Assembly: GCA_046296195.1 (NCBI GenBank)
Contig: JBKBLR010000002.1
Span: forward strand, 62,001-126,000
Length of the DNA stretch: 64,000 bases
Source: Amphiplicatus sp046296195
Lineage (GTDB): Bacteria > Pseudomonadota > Alphaproteobacteria > Caulobacterales > Parvularculaceae
Direction: 5' to 3'
Within the stretch, counting starts at the first letter, position 1, and each line of letters begins with the position of its first letter. Below the pieces are notes generated by a model that saw only the letters and a list, made by a program, of their open reading frames with translations, was not told the DNA's origin and did not search any database. Of this stretch, positions 41,006 through 49,587 are shown one piece after another. A program made the position numbers and the translations under genes.

Positions 41006-41286
41006 TGAAATCTGACGTCGCCAAGCTGCTGCTCTCGGTCGTGCTCGACTCGCTCGATTTCACGATCGGGCGCATTCCGGGATTCGAACTCGCTTTCGAC
41101 GCTTTTCTCGCCGCCGCAGCGGTCGCAATGTGGGGCTGGCCGGGCCTCTTCGCGCTGTGGGAGCTCGTCGATCCGACCGGTCAGGCGGATGCCTTCGTGC
41201 CGACCATGACGCTGATCGCGATAAGCCAGCTTGGCAAGGCGAAGAAGCAAGCCGGCGCGGCCGAACTGCGCCGACAGGAAAGCTAG
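41002..41286 (+). CDS. small conserved membrane-associated protein of unknown function
   Basis: A 94-residue protein coupled to the esterase gene by a four-base overlap (an ATG at 41005 is also possible). It reads LDSLDFTIGRIPGFELAFDAF, a hydrophobic stretch, then GWPGLFALWELVDPTGQADAFVPT and a basic tail. The IPG...GWPGL...DPT...FVPT arrangement resembles short uncharacterised membrane proteins I have seen in diverse prokaryotes, but I know of no named domain or function. Two short hydrophobic helices suggest membrane association. Confidence 0.6.
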   Translation: MMKSDVAKLLLSVVLDSLDFTIGRIPGFELAFDAFLAAAAVAMWGWPGLFALWELVDPTGQADAFVPTMTLIAISQLGKAKKQAGAAELRRQES

Positions 41287-41288
41287 AG

Positions 41289-41310
41289 CCCGCGCCGTCT
41301 CCGGCGCGGG
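41289..41310. terminator. hairpin between convergent genes (no T-tract)
   Basis: CCCGCGCC and GGCGCGGG form a perfect 8-bp stem around six bases, just after the stop at 41286 and before the convergent lipoprotein gene. Neither strand has a following T-run, so it may only stabilise the mRNA 3' ends. Confidence 0.35.
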
Positions 41311-41362
41311 GACCCGTTACGCGACCAGTCCCCCCAAGAGTCCGATATCAGCAGCGGCCGCG

Positions 41363-41713
41363 TTAGCCTTTGGGGCCATAGCTGCGAAATTTGCCGTCTT
41401 CCCAATAGCTGTCGCCGTAGCAGGGATCGTCATAGTAGTAGCGATCCGAATAGCGGTCGTAGCGGCGCCGGCCGTGATCGCGGGCGCGGCCCCAGCAGGT
41501 GCCGGCGCGCGAGCAGCCCTCATAGGCGCCGATCGCCGCGCCGATGAGCGCGCCATAGGCCGCGCCGCGTCCGGGCGAGCCGGCGAAAATCTCGCCGGCG
41601 ACAGCGCCGCCCGCCGCGCCGATCGCCGCGCCGTAAAGCGCGCCTTCGCCGGTCGACTGGCAGCCCGTTGCAGCAAGACCAAGCGCGCCAAGGCCTACAA
41701 GCATCATTCTCAT
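41363..41713 (-). CDS. glycine-zipper outer-membrane-type lipoprotein
   Basis: A 116-residue protein from ATG 41713. The signal peptide ends in LAATGC, so Cys18 is the expected lipidated residue. The mature part has a glycine zipper (YGAAIGAAGGAVAGE and AAYGALIGAAIGAYEGC) and a Tyr/Asp/Arg-rich C-terminus ending in DGKFRSYGPKG. Glycine-zipper lipoproteins of the SlyB/Rick-17kDa kind sit in the outer membrane and affect envelope integrity; the specific role here is unknown. Confidence 0.75.
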   Translation of the reverse strand: MRMMLVGLGALGLAATGCQSTGEGALYGAAIGAAGGAVAGEIFAGSPGRGAAYGALIGAAIGAYEGCSRAGTCWGRARDHGRRRYDRYSDRYYYDDPCYGDSYWEDGKFRSYGPKG

Positions 41714-41922
41714 CGTGAACCCTCCTCTTGTTGCGGGCGCCATTCCGGGGAAACGCAACGGTGCGGCTCCGCAGTCTTCCTTTCGTGCAATCCATATTCC
41801 GGGCGCTTCGGGCGATATTGGGGCGGAAAGTCCGCCAATTAAGGCTTTGCTGCGGCAAGGCGTTGTGCCGGCGGGCGGGGCGGGTAAATTCGCGGCGATC
41901 AACAGCAAGGGAGAAGGCGGCG

Positions 41923-42957
41923 ATGGCGACGGCGTCGAAGGCGATCTATCTCAAAGCCTATCCGCAGGGCCTTCCGCGCCCTGACGATTTCATCACCAAG
42001 ACAGTCGATGTCGGCCCCATCAAGGACGGCGAGGTCTTGCTGCGCACGGTCTGGATGTCGGTCGACCCCTATATGCGCGGGCGGATGCGCCCCGATATCA
42101 AGAGCTACATCCCACCATTTTCGCTCGCCGAGCCGCTCGACGGCGGCGCTGTCAGCGAGGTCGTCGAGAGCCGAAATTCGGGCTTTCAGAAGGGCGATTA
42201 CGTCGTCGCCTTTCAGGGCGGCTGGAAGGAATATTCGGTGTCGAGCGGGGCGGGGCTGCAGAAAGTCGACCCCCGATTGGCGCCGCTGTCCGCCTATCTC
42301 GGCGTTCTCGGCATGCCGGGCCTCACCGCCTGGGCCGGCCTCAATCAGATCATGAAGCCGAACGCCGGAGAGACCGTTTTCGTCTCCGGCGCGGCGGGCG
42401 CCGTCGGCTCGCTCGTCTGCCAGCTGGCGAAGCTCAAGGGCGCGCGCGTCATCGGCTCGGCCGGGTCTAAGGAAAAATGCGACTGGCTGATGACGGAAGG
42501 CGGCTGCGACGTTGCGCTCAATTATCGCGACTACAAGGACGCCGCGGCGCTGACCAAGGCGCTGTCGGCGGCGGCGCCGGACGGCGTTCACGCCTATTTC
42601 GAAAATGTCGGCGGCATGCATCTCGAAGCCGCCCTCAACTGCATCGCCATGGGCGCACGAATCGCGCTGTGCGGCATGATCTCGATGTACAACAATGCGG
42701 AGCCGGAGCCGGGCCCGCCAAACCTCGTCAATCTGATCGGCCGCAGCGCGCTGATGCAGGGGTTCATCGTCTCGATCTATCTGCATCTCGCGCCGCAATT
42801 CGCCGCCGAGGTCGCCCCGCTCCTCGCGGCCGGAAAGATCAGGTTCCGGGAGCAGGTCTATGACGGGCTCGCCGAGGCGCCGCGCGCCTTCATCGGCCTT
42901 TTCCATGGCGAGAATTTCGGCAAGGCGGTCGTCAGGGTCGGCCCCGACCGGCTCTAA
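41923..42957 (+). CDS. NADP-dependent oxidoreductase, MDR family (PTGR/curA-like)
   Basis: A 344-residue zinc-independent medium-chain reductase from ATG 41923 with GGGAGAAGG upstream. It has VDPYMRGRM, GGAVSEVVESRN, the Rossmann motif VSGAAGAVGSLVCQLAKLKG, NYRDYKD and YFENVGGMHLEAAL, which together match the leukotriene B4 12-hydroxydehydrogenase/curA group. These reduce the C=C bond of enones with NADPH in the cytoplasm. The natural substrate is unknown. tRNA-Asp follows 67 bp downstream. Confidence 0.9.
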   Translation: MATASKAIYLKAYPQGLPRPDDFITKTVDVGPIKDGEVLLRTVWMSVDPYMRGRMRPDIKSYIPPFSLAEPLDGGAVSEVVESRNSGFQKGDYVVAFQGGWKEYSVSSGAGLQKVDPRLAPLSAYLGVLGMPGLTAWAGLNQIMKPNAGETVFVSGAAGAVGSLVCQLAKLKGARVIGSAGSKEKCDWLMTEGGCDVALNYRDYKDAAALTKALSAAAPDGVHAYFENVGGMHLEAALNCIAMGARIALCGMISMYNNAEPEPGPPNLVNLIGRSALMQGFIVSIYLHLAPQFAAEVAPLLAAGKIRFREQVYDGLAEAPRAFIGLFHGENFGKAVVRVGPDRL

Positions 42958-43024
42958 CGGGCTTTCCCTTGACCGGGGGGCGGGCCCCGGCTATCCCCCC
43001 TCGCCTTGGCGCGACGCGCCGAAC

Positions 43025-43101
<77 letters not shown>

Positions 43102-43218
43102 CTTTTCCCTGTTTCCCGCCGCTTTCGCCCTTGCCGGCTGCGCAGTCTCGCCCCCTTGACCCCTTGGCGTGAATAACGGACGACGGCGCGCGTTTACGAC
43201 CCCCATTCAGGCGATCCC

Positions 43219-43893
43219 ATGGCCACCCGAAAGCCCGCCAAGACCCAGCCCGCCGCGTTTTACTGGAGCGCGGAGAACCTCGCCTGGTGCGAGGCGCAGA
43301 TGAAGAAATATCCGCCCGGCCGGCAGGCCTCCTGCGTGATCCCTTTCCTCTGGCGCGGCCAGAAGCAGGAGGGGTGGATCTCGATCCCGATGATGGAGGC
43401 GATCGCGCGCCAGCTCGATATGCCTTACATCCGCGTCTATGAGGTCGCGACCTTTTATTCGATGTTCAATCTCGCGCCGGTGGGCGAGTATTTCGTGCAA
43501 GTTTGCGGCACGACGCCCTGCATGCTGCGCGGCTCGCGCGACCTCAACGCCGTCTGCGAGCGCGTGATCGGAGAAGAGGCCCATGTCTCGGCCGACGGCA
43601 AATTCTCCTGGCTTGAGGTCGAATGTCTCGGCGCGTGCGTCAACGCGCCGATGGTGCAGATTTCAACCAGCGACGGCGACCATTATTACGAGGACCTGAC
43701 GCCGGAAATCTTCGAGGACCTCCTCGCCAAATTGCGTCGCGGCGAGAAGGTGAAGATCGGCACGGCCAATCCGAAGCGCCATAGCTCGAACCCCGAGGGC
43801 GCGCTGACGTCGCTGACCGATCCCTCCCTTTATGACGGCTCGCGGGCGGCGCCCATCGCAGCGCTCCCAAACGCCAAGCCCGCCGCGCAGTGA
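43219..43893 (+). CDS. nuoE: NADH-quinone oxidoreductase subunit E
   Basis: A 224-residue subunit with the [2Fe-2S] (N1a) ligands C96, C101, C136 and C140 in VCGTTPC and ECLGAC. The MPYIRVYEVATFYSMF stretch is diagnostic. The last 50 residues form a polar/Pro-rich tail common in alphaproteobacteria. It works in the peripheral arm of complex I with NuoF. It precedes nuoF by 12 bp, but nuoA-D are not upstream: a tRNA and an MDR reductase are there instead. Confidence 0.95.
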   Translation: MATRKPAKTQPAAFYWSAENLAWCEAQMKKYPPGRQASCVIPFLWRGQKQEGWISIPMMEAIARQLDMPYIRVYEVATFYSMFNLAPVGEYFVQVCGTTPCMLRGSRDLNAVCERVIGEEAHVSADGKFSWLEVECLGACVNAPMVQISTSDGDHYYEDLTPEIFEDLLAKLRRGEKVKIGTANPKRHSSNPEGALTSLTDPSLYDGSRAAPIAALPNAKPAAQ

Positions 43894-43905
43894 CGGAATG
43901 ATAGG

Positions 43906-45216
43906 ATGACCGCGCTCCTCGAGGACAAAGACCGCATCTTCACCAACCTTTACGGCTTGCATTCGCCCGGCCTTGAAGCGGCGCGGCGGCGCGGCGCGTG
44001 GAACGGCACAGCCGACATCCTGCGCATGGGGCCGGACTGGATCATCCAGCAGGTCAAGGATTCAGGGCTTCGCGGCCGCGGCGGCGCCGGTTTTCCGACC
44101 GGGCTCAAATGGTCCTTCATGCCGAAAGAGGTGAAGGACCGGCCGCATTACCTCGTCGTCAACGCCGACGAGTCCGAGCCTGGCACCTGCAAGGATCGCG
44201 ACATCATGCGTCATGATCCTCACCTCCTCGTCGAGGGCTGCCTGGTCGCGTCCTTCGCAATGAAGGCGAACGCCTGTTACGTCTATCTGCGCGGGGAATA
44301 TGTCGACGAGCGCATCGCGCTGCAGAAGGCGGTCGACGAAGCCTACGCCGCCGGTCTCATCGGCAAGAACGCCTGCGGGACGGGATTTCATTTCGACCTT
44401 TATGTCCATCACGGCGCCGGCGCCTATATCTGCGGTGAGGAGACGGCGCTTCTTGAAAGCCTTGAAGGCAAGAAGGGCCAGCCGCGCCTCAAGCCGCCGT
44501 TCCCCGCGGGCGCCGGCCTTTATGGCTGCCCGACGACCGTCAACAACGTTGAATCGATCGCGGTCGCGCCGACCATCATCCGCCGCGGCGCGCAATGGTT
44601 CCGGAAATTCGGCCGCGACAACAACGCCGGCACCAAGATCTTCTGCATTTCGGGCCATGTGAACCGCCCCTGCAATGTCGAGGAGGCGATGTCGATCCCG
44701 CTCCGTACGCTGATCGATCGCCATTGCGGCGGCGTGCGCGGCGGCTGGGAGAACCTTAAAGCCGTCATCCCAGGCGGCTCGTCGGTGCCGCTGCTGCCCA
44801 AGCACATCTGCGACGACGTGCTGATGGATTTCGACGCGCTGCGCGACGTGAAGTCGGGGCTCGGCACGGCGGCGGTCATCGTCATGGACCAGTCGACCGA
44901 CGTCGTGCGCGCGATCGCGCGCATATCTTATTTCTACAAGCATGAAAGCTGCGGCCAGTGCACGCCCTGCCGCGAAGGCACGGGCTGGATGTGGCGCGTC
45001 CTTGAACGCATGGCGGAGGGGAACGCCGATACCGCCGAAATCGACCGGCTGCTCGATGTCGCCGGCCAGGTCGAAGGCCACACGATCTGCGCGCTCGGCG
45101 ACGCCGCCGCCTGGCCTGTGCAGGGCCTTATCCGGCATTTCCGCGGCGAGATCGAAGAGCGCATCAACCGCTATCGCGCCGATCGCCGCCACGTCGCCGT
45201 CGCGGCGGCGGAGTAG
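43906..45216 (+). CDS. nuoF: NADH-quinone oxidoreductase subunit F
   Basis: A 436-residue subunit. NADH-binding GRGGAGFPTG is near residue 57, the FMN-binding region includes NADESEPGTCKDRDI and GAGAYICGEETALLES, and the [4Fe-4S] N3 ligands are C349, C352, C355 (ESCGQCTPCREG) and C395. Length and motifs are standard. It oxidises NADH and passes electrons to the Fe-S chain. It ends 221 bp before a histone-like gene; nuoG is found only 2.3 kb further on. Confidence 0.97.
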   Translation: MTALLEDKDRIFTNLYGLHSPGLEAARRRGAWNGTADILRMGPDWIIQQVKDSGLRGRGGAGFPTGLKWSFMPKEVKDRPHYLVVNADESEPGTCKDRDIMRHDPHLLVEGCLVASFAMKANACYVYLRGEYVDERIALQKAVDEAYAAGLIGKNACGTGFHFDLYVHHGAGAYICGEETALLESLEGKKGQPRLKPPFPAGAGLYGCPTTVNNVESIAVAPTIIRRGAQWFRKFGRDNNAGTKIFCISGHVNRPCNVEEAMSIPLRTLIDRHCGGVRGGWENLKAVIPGGSSVPLLPKHICDDVLMDFDALRDVKSGLGTAAVIVMDQSTDVVRAIARISYFYKHESCGQCTPCREGTGWMWRVLERMAEGNADTAEIDRLLDVAGQVEGHTICALGDAAAWPVQGLIRHFRGEIEERINRYRADRRHVAVAAAE

Positions 45217-45437
45217 GGCGCAAGGGCCCCGAATCGCGATGTGAAAATGCCGGTGCGGAGGGCGTTTTTGGCGCGTCGTCCGCCTGATTCTGGGGAAAAA
45301 GCGGCCGCTAAGGCCGAAAAATGCCTGATTTTAGGGGTTTTTTGCAGGCGCTGGCGCAAGATTTCCTTTGCTTCCGCGCGAATCTCGTGATTCTGACGCC
45401 GGTTTTTGTTTCACCGCATCAAAAAGGAAAACCAACG

Positions 45438-45794
45438 ATGCCTCCCGCCAAGAAAGCCGCTCCTGCAGCGAAAAAGGCTCCCGTGAAAGCGGCGGCTGCT
45501 CCCGCCAAGAAGACGCCGTCGGTGCTGACGCTGAAGCATCTCGCGGCCGATCTCGCCGGCGCGCACGACATGCCGAAGAAAGCGGTCGAAGGCGTTCTCA
45601 ACGACTTCGTCACGCTGATCGGCAAGAACCTGAAGAAGGGCGCCAAGCTCCGCATCACGGGCCTCGGCATCCTTCAGGTCCGCCATCGCCCGGCCCGCAT
45701 GGGCCGCAATCCGGCGACCGGCGAAGCGATCAAGATCAAGGCGTCAAAGAAGATCGCCTTCCGTCCGGCGAAAGACCTCAAAGAGTCGATCTGA
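45438..45794 (+). CDS. HU-family DNA-binding protein with lysine/alanine-rich N-terminal tail
   Basis: A 118-residue protein from ATG 45438, with AAAAAGGAAA upstream. Residues 2-25 are a histone-H1-like tail (PAKKAAPAAKKAPVK, then AAAAPAKKT). Residues about 28-118 are an HU/IHF fold with GLGILQVRHRPARMGRNPATGE, the DNA-binding arm motif, followed by KIKASKKIAFRPAKDLKE. Ordinary HU is about 90 residues, so the tail is an addition. It is a nucleoid protein. A rho-independent terminator follows, so it forms its own unit between nuoF and nuoG. Confidence 0.9.
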   Translation: MPPAKKAAPAAKKAPVKAAAAPAKKTPSVLTLKHLAADLAGAHDMPKKAVEGVLNDFVTLIGKNLKKGAKLRITGLGILQVRHRPARMGRNPATGEAIKIKASKKIAFRPAKDLKESI

Positions 45795-45816
45795 CCGGTC
45801 ATCGCCTGCTATCAGC

Positions 45817-45853
45817 GCCGTCGGAGCGTCGGGCTCCGGCGGCGTCTCCTTTT
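45817..45853 (+). terminator. rho-independent terminator of the HU gene
   Basis: GCCGTCGGAGC (45817-45827) pairs with GCTCCGGCGGC (45833-45843) with one T-G pair around a five-base loop, followed by a short T-rich run (TCTCCTTTT). It begins 23 bases after the HU stop. Confidence 0.7.
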
Positions 45854-45864
45854 GACGGTGGACC

Positions 45865-46167
45865 GTGAAGCACTTTCTTCTCTTCTATGAGGCCGACGGC
45901 GATTATTCCGAACGCCGCAAACCGTTCCGCGCCGCGCATCTTGCGCATGCGCGCGGGGCTGCGGCGCGCGGCGAACTGGTGCTCGCGGGCGCGTTCGCGG
46001 CGCCGGTCGACGGCTCGGCGCTGCTGTTCAAGGGCGAGACGGACGAGGCGGTGCGCCGGTTCGCGGAATCCGATCCTTATGTCGTCAACAACGTCGTGCA
46101 GCGATGGCGCGTGCGCGAATGGACCACGGTCGTCGGCGAGCTCGCCCTGACCGAGGTGACGCTTTGA
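45865..46167 (+). CDS. YciI-like protein
   Basis: A 100-residue protein starting at GTG 45865. It has the YCII-family start KHFLLFYEADGDYSERR, HLAHARGAAARGELVLAGAF, the GSALLFKG segment and a final RFAESDPYVVNNVV and REWTTV. These dimeric alpha-beta proteins have a putative His-Asp active site (His in AHLAHA, Asp in SDPYV); activity in the family is mostly unknown. Its stop overlaps the TTG start of the acetyltransferase gene. Confidence 0.85.
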   Translation: MKHFLLFYEADGDYSERRKPFRAAHLAHARGAAARGELVLAGAFAAPVDGSALLFKGETDEAVRRFAESDPYVVNNVVQRWRVREWTTVVGELALTEVTL

Positions 46168-46679
46168 CCGTCGCCATCAGGCGGGCCCGGAACGACGAGG
46201 CTGAAACGCTGGCCGCGCTCGGCGCTGCTACTTTCACGGCGACTTTCGGGCATCTCTATTCGCGGGAGAACCTCGAAAAATTCCTTGCGAAAAGCCATTC
46301 GGCCGAAGTTTACCGCGCCCTGCTCGCCGACCCGCAATCGGCGGTCTGGCTCGCTGAAGACGGCGCCGGCCGCGCGCTCGGCTATGCGGTCGCCGGACCG
46401 TGCGCGCTCCCGGTTCCGCAGATGCCGGCGCGATCGGGCGAACTCGCAAGGCTTTACCTCGTCAAGGAAGCGCAAGGGTCAGGGCTCGGCGCCCTGATGC
46501 TGGCCGAGGCGCTTTCCTTCCTGCGAAGCCATTTCGGTCACATCTATCTCAGCGTCTATCGGGACAATATCCCCGCCCAGAAGCTCTATGCACGCCATGG
46601 CTTCGTGAAGATCCACGATTATTTCTACATGGTCGGCGACCACGCCGACCCGGAATGGATCATGGAGTTGAAACGTTGA
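46164..46679 (+). CDS. GNAT family N-acetyltransferase
   Basis: I start this at TTG 46164, overlapping the YciI stop (TTGA), giving 171 residues. The acetyl-CoA-binding motif is RLYLVKEAQGSGLGALMLAEAL (Q/RxxGxG/A), followed by LSVYRDNIPAQKLYARHGFVK typical of GNAT motif B. The RimI/PaiA-type ARLYL and YARHGF features are clear, but the substrate cannot be assigned. It ends 2 bp from the convergent XRE regulator gene. Confidence 0.87.
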   Translation: MTVAIRRARNDEAETLAALGAATFTATFGHLYSRENLEKFLAKSHSAEVYRALLADPQSAVWLAEDGAGRALGYAVAGPCALPVPQMPARSGELARLYLVKEAQGSGLGALMLAEALSFLRSHFGHIYLSVYRDNIPAQKLYARHGFVKIHDYFYMVGDHADPEWIMELKR

Positions 46680-46681
46680 CG

Positions 46682-47296
46682 TCAGCTGTCGCGCGGCGCG
46701 ATTTTGAAGATCGCCTGCGTCGAGCGGTCGAACGGCCTTGCGCTTCCGGACTTGAAGTCGCGGATTGTCGCCTCGTTCTTTTCGTTGACGCCGATTTCAG
46801 CGATCCGGCCTCGCAGCGACCTTGCGCCCGCATCGGCGTTGGAGATGAACGCGTCATCTCCGGGCAGGGCGGCTTCCGCCGGCGAAATCCAGACGATTTC
46901 GCCGCGCTTGAATCTCGGCCAGGCGGACTCGTCGGGCGCGCGGAATCCAAAGACGTCGGCAAACCCCCGAAACGCTCGCGGAGCCGGAAGCAACTCACCA
47001 GCATCGGCGGCAAGATCGACCACCCACTCGCCGCTGGACATCGCTCTGGACGGGTAAACGGGGGAAAGCGCCGGAGCGGGCGAGATGGCTGGAGCAGGGG
47101 GCTCTTCAAGACCGTCGATTTTGAGGCCGCGAAAATAGAGCTCGAAACGCGCGAATTCGTCAGCCGTAATCTTGCGCTCGCCGCGCAAGATGCGGCTGAC
47201 CGCCGAGGGGCTGACGCCCATTGCTTCGGCGGCTTCCTTTTTTATGACGCCCGGAAAGCCAAGCATGCGCCGGGCGCGCTCCGCCATGGTCGCCAT
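46682..47296 (-). CDS. XRE-type transcriptional regulator with S24/LexA-like C-terminal domain
   Basis: A 204-residue protein. Residues 15-45 form a Cro/C1 helix-turn-helix (KKEAAEAMGVSPSAVSRILRG). A Pro-rich linker (PPAPAISPAPALSP) leads to a domain with DESAWPRFKRGEIVWI and PGDDAF, resembling the peptidase S24 fold of phage repressors and LexA. It is not clear that the Ser/Lys catalytic dyad is intact. It points away from nuoG, so it may autoregulate from the 184-bp gap it shares with nuoG. Confidence 0.78.
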   Translation of the reverse strand: MATMAERARRMLGFPGVIKKEAAEAMGVSPSAVSRILRGERKITADEFARFELYFRGLKIDGLEEPPAPAISPAPALSPVYPSRAMSSGEWVVDLAADAGELLPAPRAFRGFADVFGFRAPDESAWPRFKRGEIVWISPAEAALPGDDAFISNADAGARSLRGRIAEIGVNEKNEATIRDFKSGSARPFDRSTQAIFKIAPRDS

Positions 47297-47480
47297 CCGA
47301 AAGGAACCCGTGCGCCGGACGCGCGGCGACGGCTTGCTTTCGCTCGCGCAGATGCGCTAGCGACCGCTGCGAGCAGCATGGAATTGTCAAAACCGCCGGT
47401 TGTGCGCGGGCGCGGCGCCTGCGCACTGGTTCCGCCGGATGATTGCCGCTAGATCAACGCCGCTTTCCAGAACGCATGTC

Positions 47481-49574
47481 ATGACAGAGCTTCGAAAAAT
47501 CAAAGTGAACGGGCGCGAAGTCGAAGTTGCGCCGAACCTCACCCTTCTCCAGGCCTGCGAGGCGGCCGGGGAGGAAATCCCGCGCTTCTGCTACCATGAG
47601 CGGCTGTCGGTCGCCGGCAATTGCCGCATGTGCCTTATCGAAGTGAAAGGCGGCCCGCCCAAGCCCGTCGCCTCCTGCGCGCAGAACGTCCGCGACCTGC
47701 GCGCCGGCCCCAATGGCGAGCCGCCGGAGCTTTTCACCAACTCAGCCATGGTGAAGAAGGCGCGAGAAGGGGTGATGGAGTTTCTCCTCATCAATCATCC
47801 GCTCGATTGCCCGATCTGCGACCAGGGCGGGGAATGCGACCTTCAGGACCAGGCCGTCGCCTATGGCCGCGACGGCTCGCGCTACGAGGAAAACAAGCGC
47901 GCGGTCGAAGAAAAGCATATGGGTCCGCTCATCAAGACCGTGATGACGCGCTGCATCCAGTGCACGCGCTGCGTCCGCTTTGCGACCGAGATCGCCGGCG
48001 TCGACGATCTCGGCCTCGTCAATCGCGGCGAGAACGCCGAGATCACGACCTATCTTGAGAAGGCGGTCGAGAGCGAACTGACCGGCAATCTCATCGACGT
48101 CTGCCCGGTCGGCGCGCTGACCTCGCGCCCCTACGCCTTCAACGCGCGTCCCTGGGAATTGACCAAGACCGAGACGATCGACGTCATGGACGCGGTCGGG
48201 TCGAACATCCGCGTCGACACGCGCGGGCGTGAAGTCTTGCGGATCCTTCCGCGGCTCAATGAGGCGGTGAATGAGGAATGGATCGCGGACAAGACGCGCT
48301 TTATCTGGGACGGTCTCAAGCGCCAGCGTCTCGACACGCCTTATGTGCGCGAGAACGGACGCCTGCGCCCGGCGCGCTGGGACGAAGCGTTTTCGGCGGT
48401 AGCGGCGAAGCTGTCGGCCGCGCCCGCGAACCGCATCGCCGCGATCGTCGGCGACCTCGTTCCCGCCGAAGCGATCAAGGCTCTCAAAGACCTGATGGCG
48501 GCGATCGGCTCTCCGCATACGGATTGCCGGCAGGACGGCGCCCCGCTGGGTCAGGTCGAAGGAGGGGGCGAACGAGCGTCTTATCTCTTCAATTCGGGCA
48601 TCGCCGGAATCGAGCGCGCCGACCGGATCCTGCTCGTCGGGACCAATCCGCGCATCGAAGCGCCGATCATCAATGCGCGCATCCGCAAAGCTTGGCTCGC
48701 CGATCTTGCTCTTAAGATCGGCGTCATCGGCGAGCGGGCGAAGCTCACCTATGATTATGACCATCTCGGCGCCGGCCCGGAAAGCCTCGGCAAGGGCGCG
48801 GCGTTCCTCAGCGGCGCGGCGCGTCCGCTGATCATCACCGGCATGGGCGCTCTCGCGCGCAAGGACGGCGCGGCCGTTCTCGCGGAGATTGCGGCGCTCG
48901 CGGCGAGCGTCGGCGTTGTGAAGGACGGCTGGAACGGCTTCAACATCCTTCATCTCGCGGCCGCGCGCGTCGCCGCGCTCGATCTGCGTTTCCTGCCGAA
49001 AGAGGGCGGGCGCGACTTCGCGGGCATCGTCGAGGGCGCGGAAAGCGGCGCCATCGACGTCGTCTACAATCTCGGCTGTGACGAGTTCGATACGGCGCGG
49101 CTGAAGCGCGCCTTCGTCATCTATCAGGGCCACCATGGCGACGCCGGCGCACGGCACGCGGACGTGATCTTCCCCGGCGCGGCCTATGTCGAACAGAGCG
49201 GCGTTTATGCGAACACCGAAGGACGCGCGCAGATGACAGCGCGCGCGCATTTCCCTTACGGCGAGGCGCGCGAGGACTGGGCGATCATCCGGGCGCTGTC
49301 TGAGCGGATCGGCAGGACGCTGCCCTATGACGACCTCTTCGCGCTGCGCCAGGCGATGATCGCCGACGCGCCGGCGCTGGGGCGTCTCGGCCAGGCGCCG
49401 AAGGACTTGCCGCTCGATCTTGCGAAAGTGGGAACGAGGGGCGCGCTCGGCGCTGAGCCTTTCCGATCGCCGGTGCGCGACTACTATCTCACCAACCCGA
49501 TCGCGCGCGCCTCGAAGACGATGGCGGAATGTTCGGCTGTCCTTTCGGGCGCGTTCAAGGTCGCGGCGGAGTGA
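47481..49574 (+). CDS. nuoG: NADH-quinone oxidoreductase subunit G
   Basis: A 697-residue subunit from ATG 47481. Residues 1-80 hold the [2Fe-2S] ligands C37, C48, C51, C66. H106, C110, C113, C119 (HPLDCPICDQGGEC) bind N5, and C158, C161, C164, C208 bind N4. The C-terminal molybdopterin-like domain is degenerate, as usual. Length is standard for alphaproteobacteria. nuoH-N do not follow; a membrane protein and an ELM1 gene do. It therefore appears to have its own promoter in the gap shared with the XRE gene. Confidence 0.96.
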   Translation: MTELRKIKVNGREVEVAPNLTLLQACEAAGEEIPRFCYHERLSVAGNCRMCLIEVKGGPPKPVASCAQNVRDLRAGPNGEPPELFTNSAMVKKAREGVMEFLLINHPLDCPICDQGGECDLQDQAVAYGRDGSRYEENKRAVEEKHMGPLIKTVMTRCIQCTRCVRFATEIAGVDDLGLVNRGENAEITTYLEKAVESELTGNLIDVCPVGALTSRPYAFNARPWELTKTETIDVMDAVGSNIRVDTRGREVLRILPRLNEAVNEEWIADKTRFIWDGLKRQRLDTPYVRENGRLRPARWDEAFSAVAAKLSAAPANRIAAIVGDLVPAEAIKALKDLMAAIGSPHTDCRQDGAPLGQVEGGGERASYLFNSGIAGIERADRILLVGTNPRIEAPIINARIRKAWLADLALKIGVIGERAKLTYDYDHLGAGPESLGKGAAFLSGAARPLIITGMGALARKDGAAVLAEIAALAASVGVVKDGWNGFNILHLAAARVAALDLRFLPKEGGRDFAGIVEGAESGAIDVVYNLGCDEFDTARLKRAFVIYQGHHGDAGARHADVIFPGAAYVEQSGVYANTEGRAQMTARAHFPYGEAREDWAIIRALSERIGRTLPYDDLFALRQAMIADAPALGRLGQAPKDLPLDLAKVGTRGALGAEPFRSPVRDYYLTNPIARASKTMAECSAVLSGAFKVAAE

Positions 49575-49587
49575 GCGGGCATGCCGG

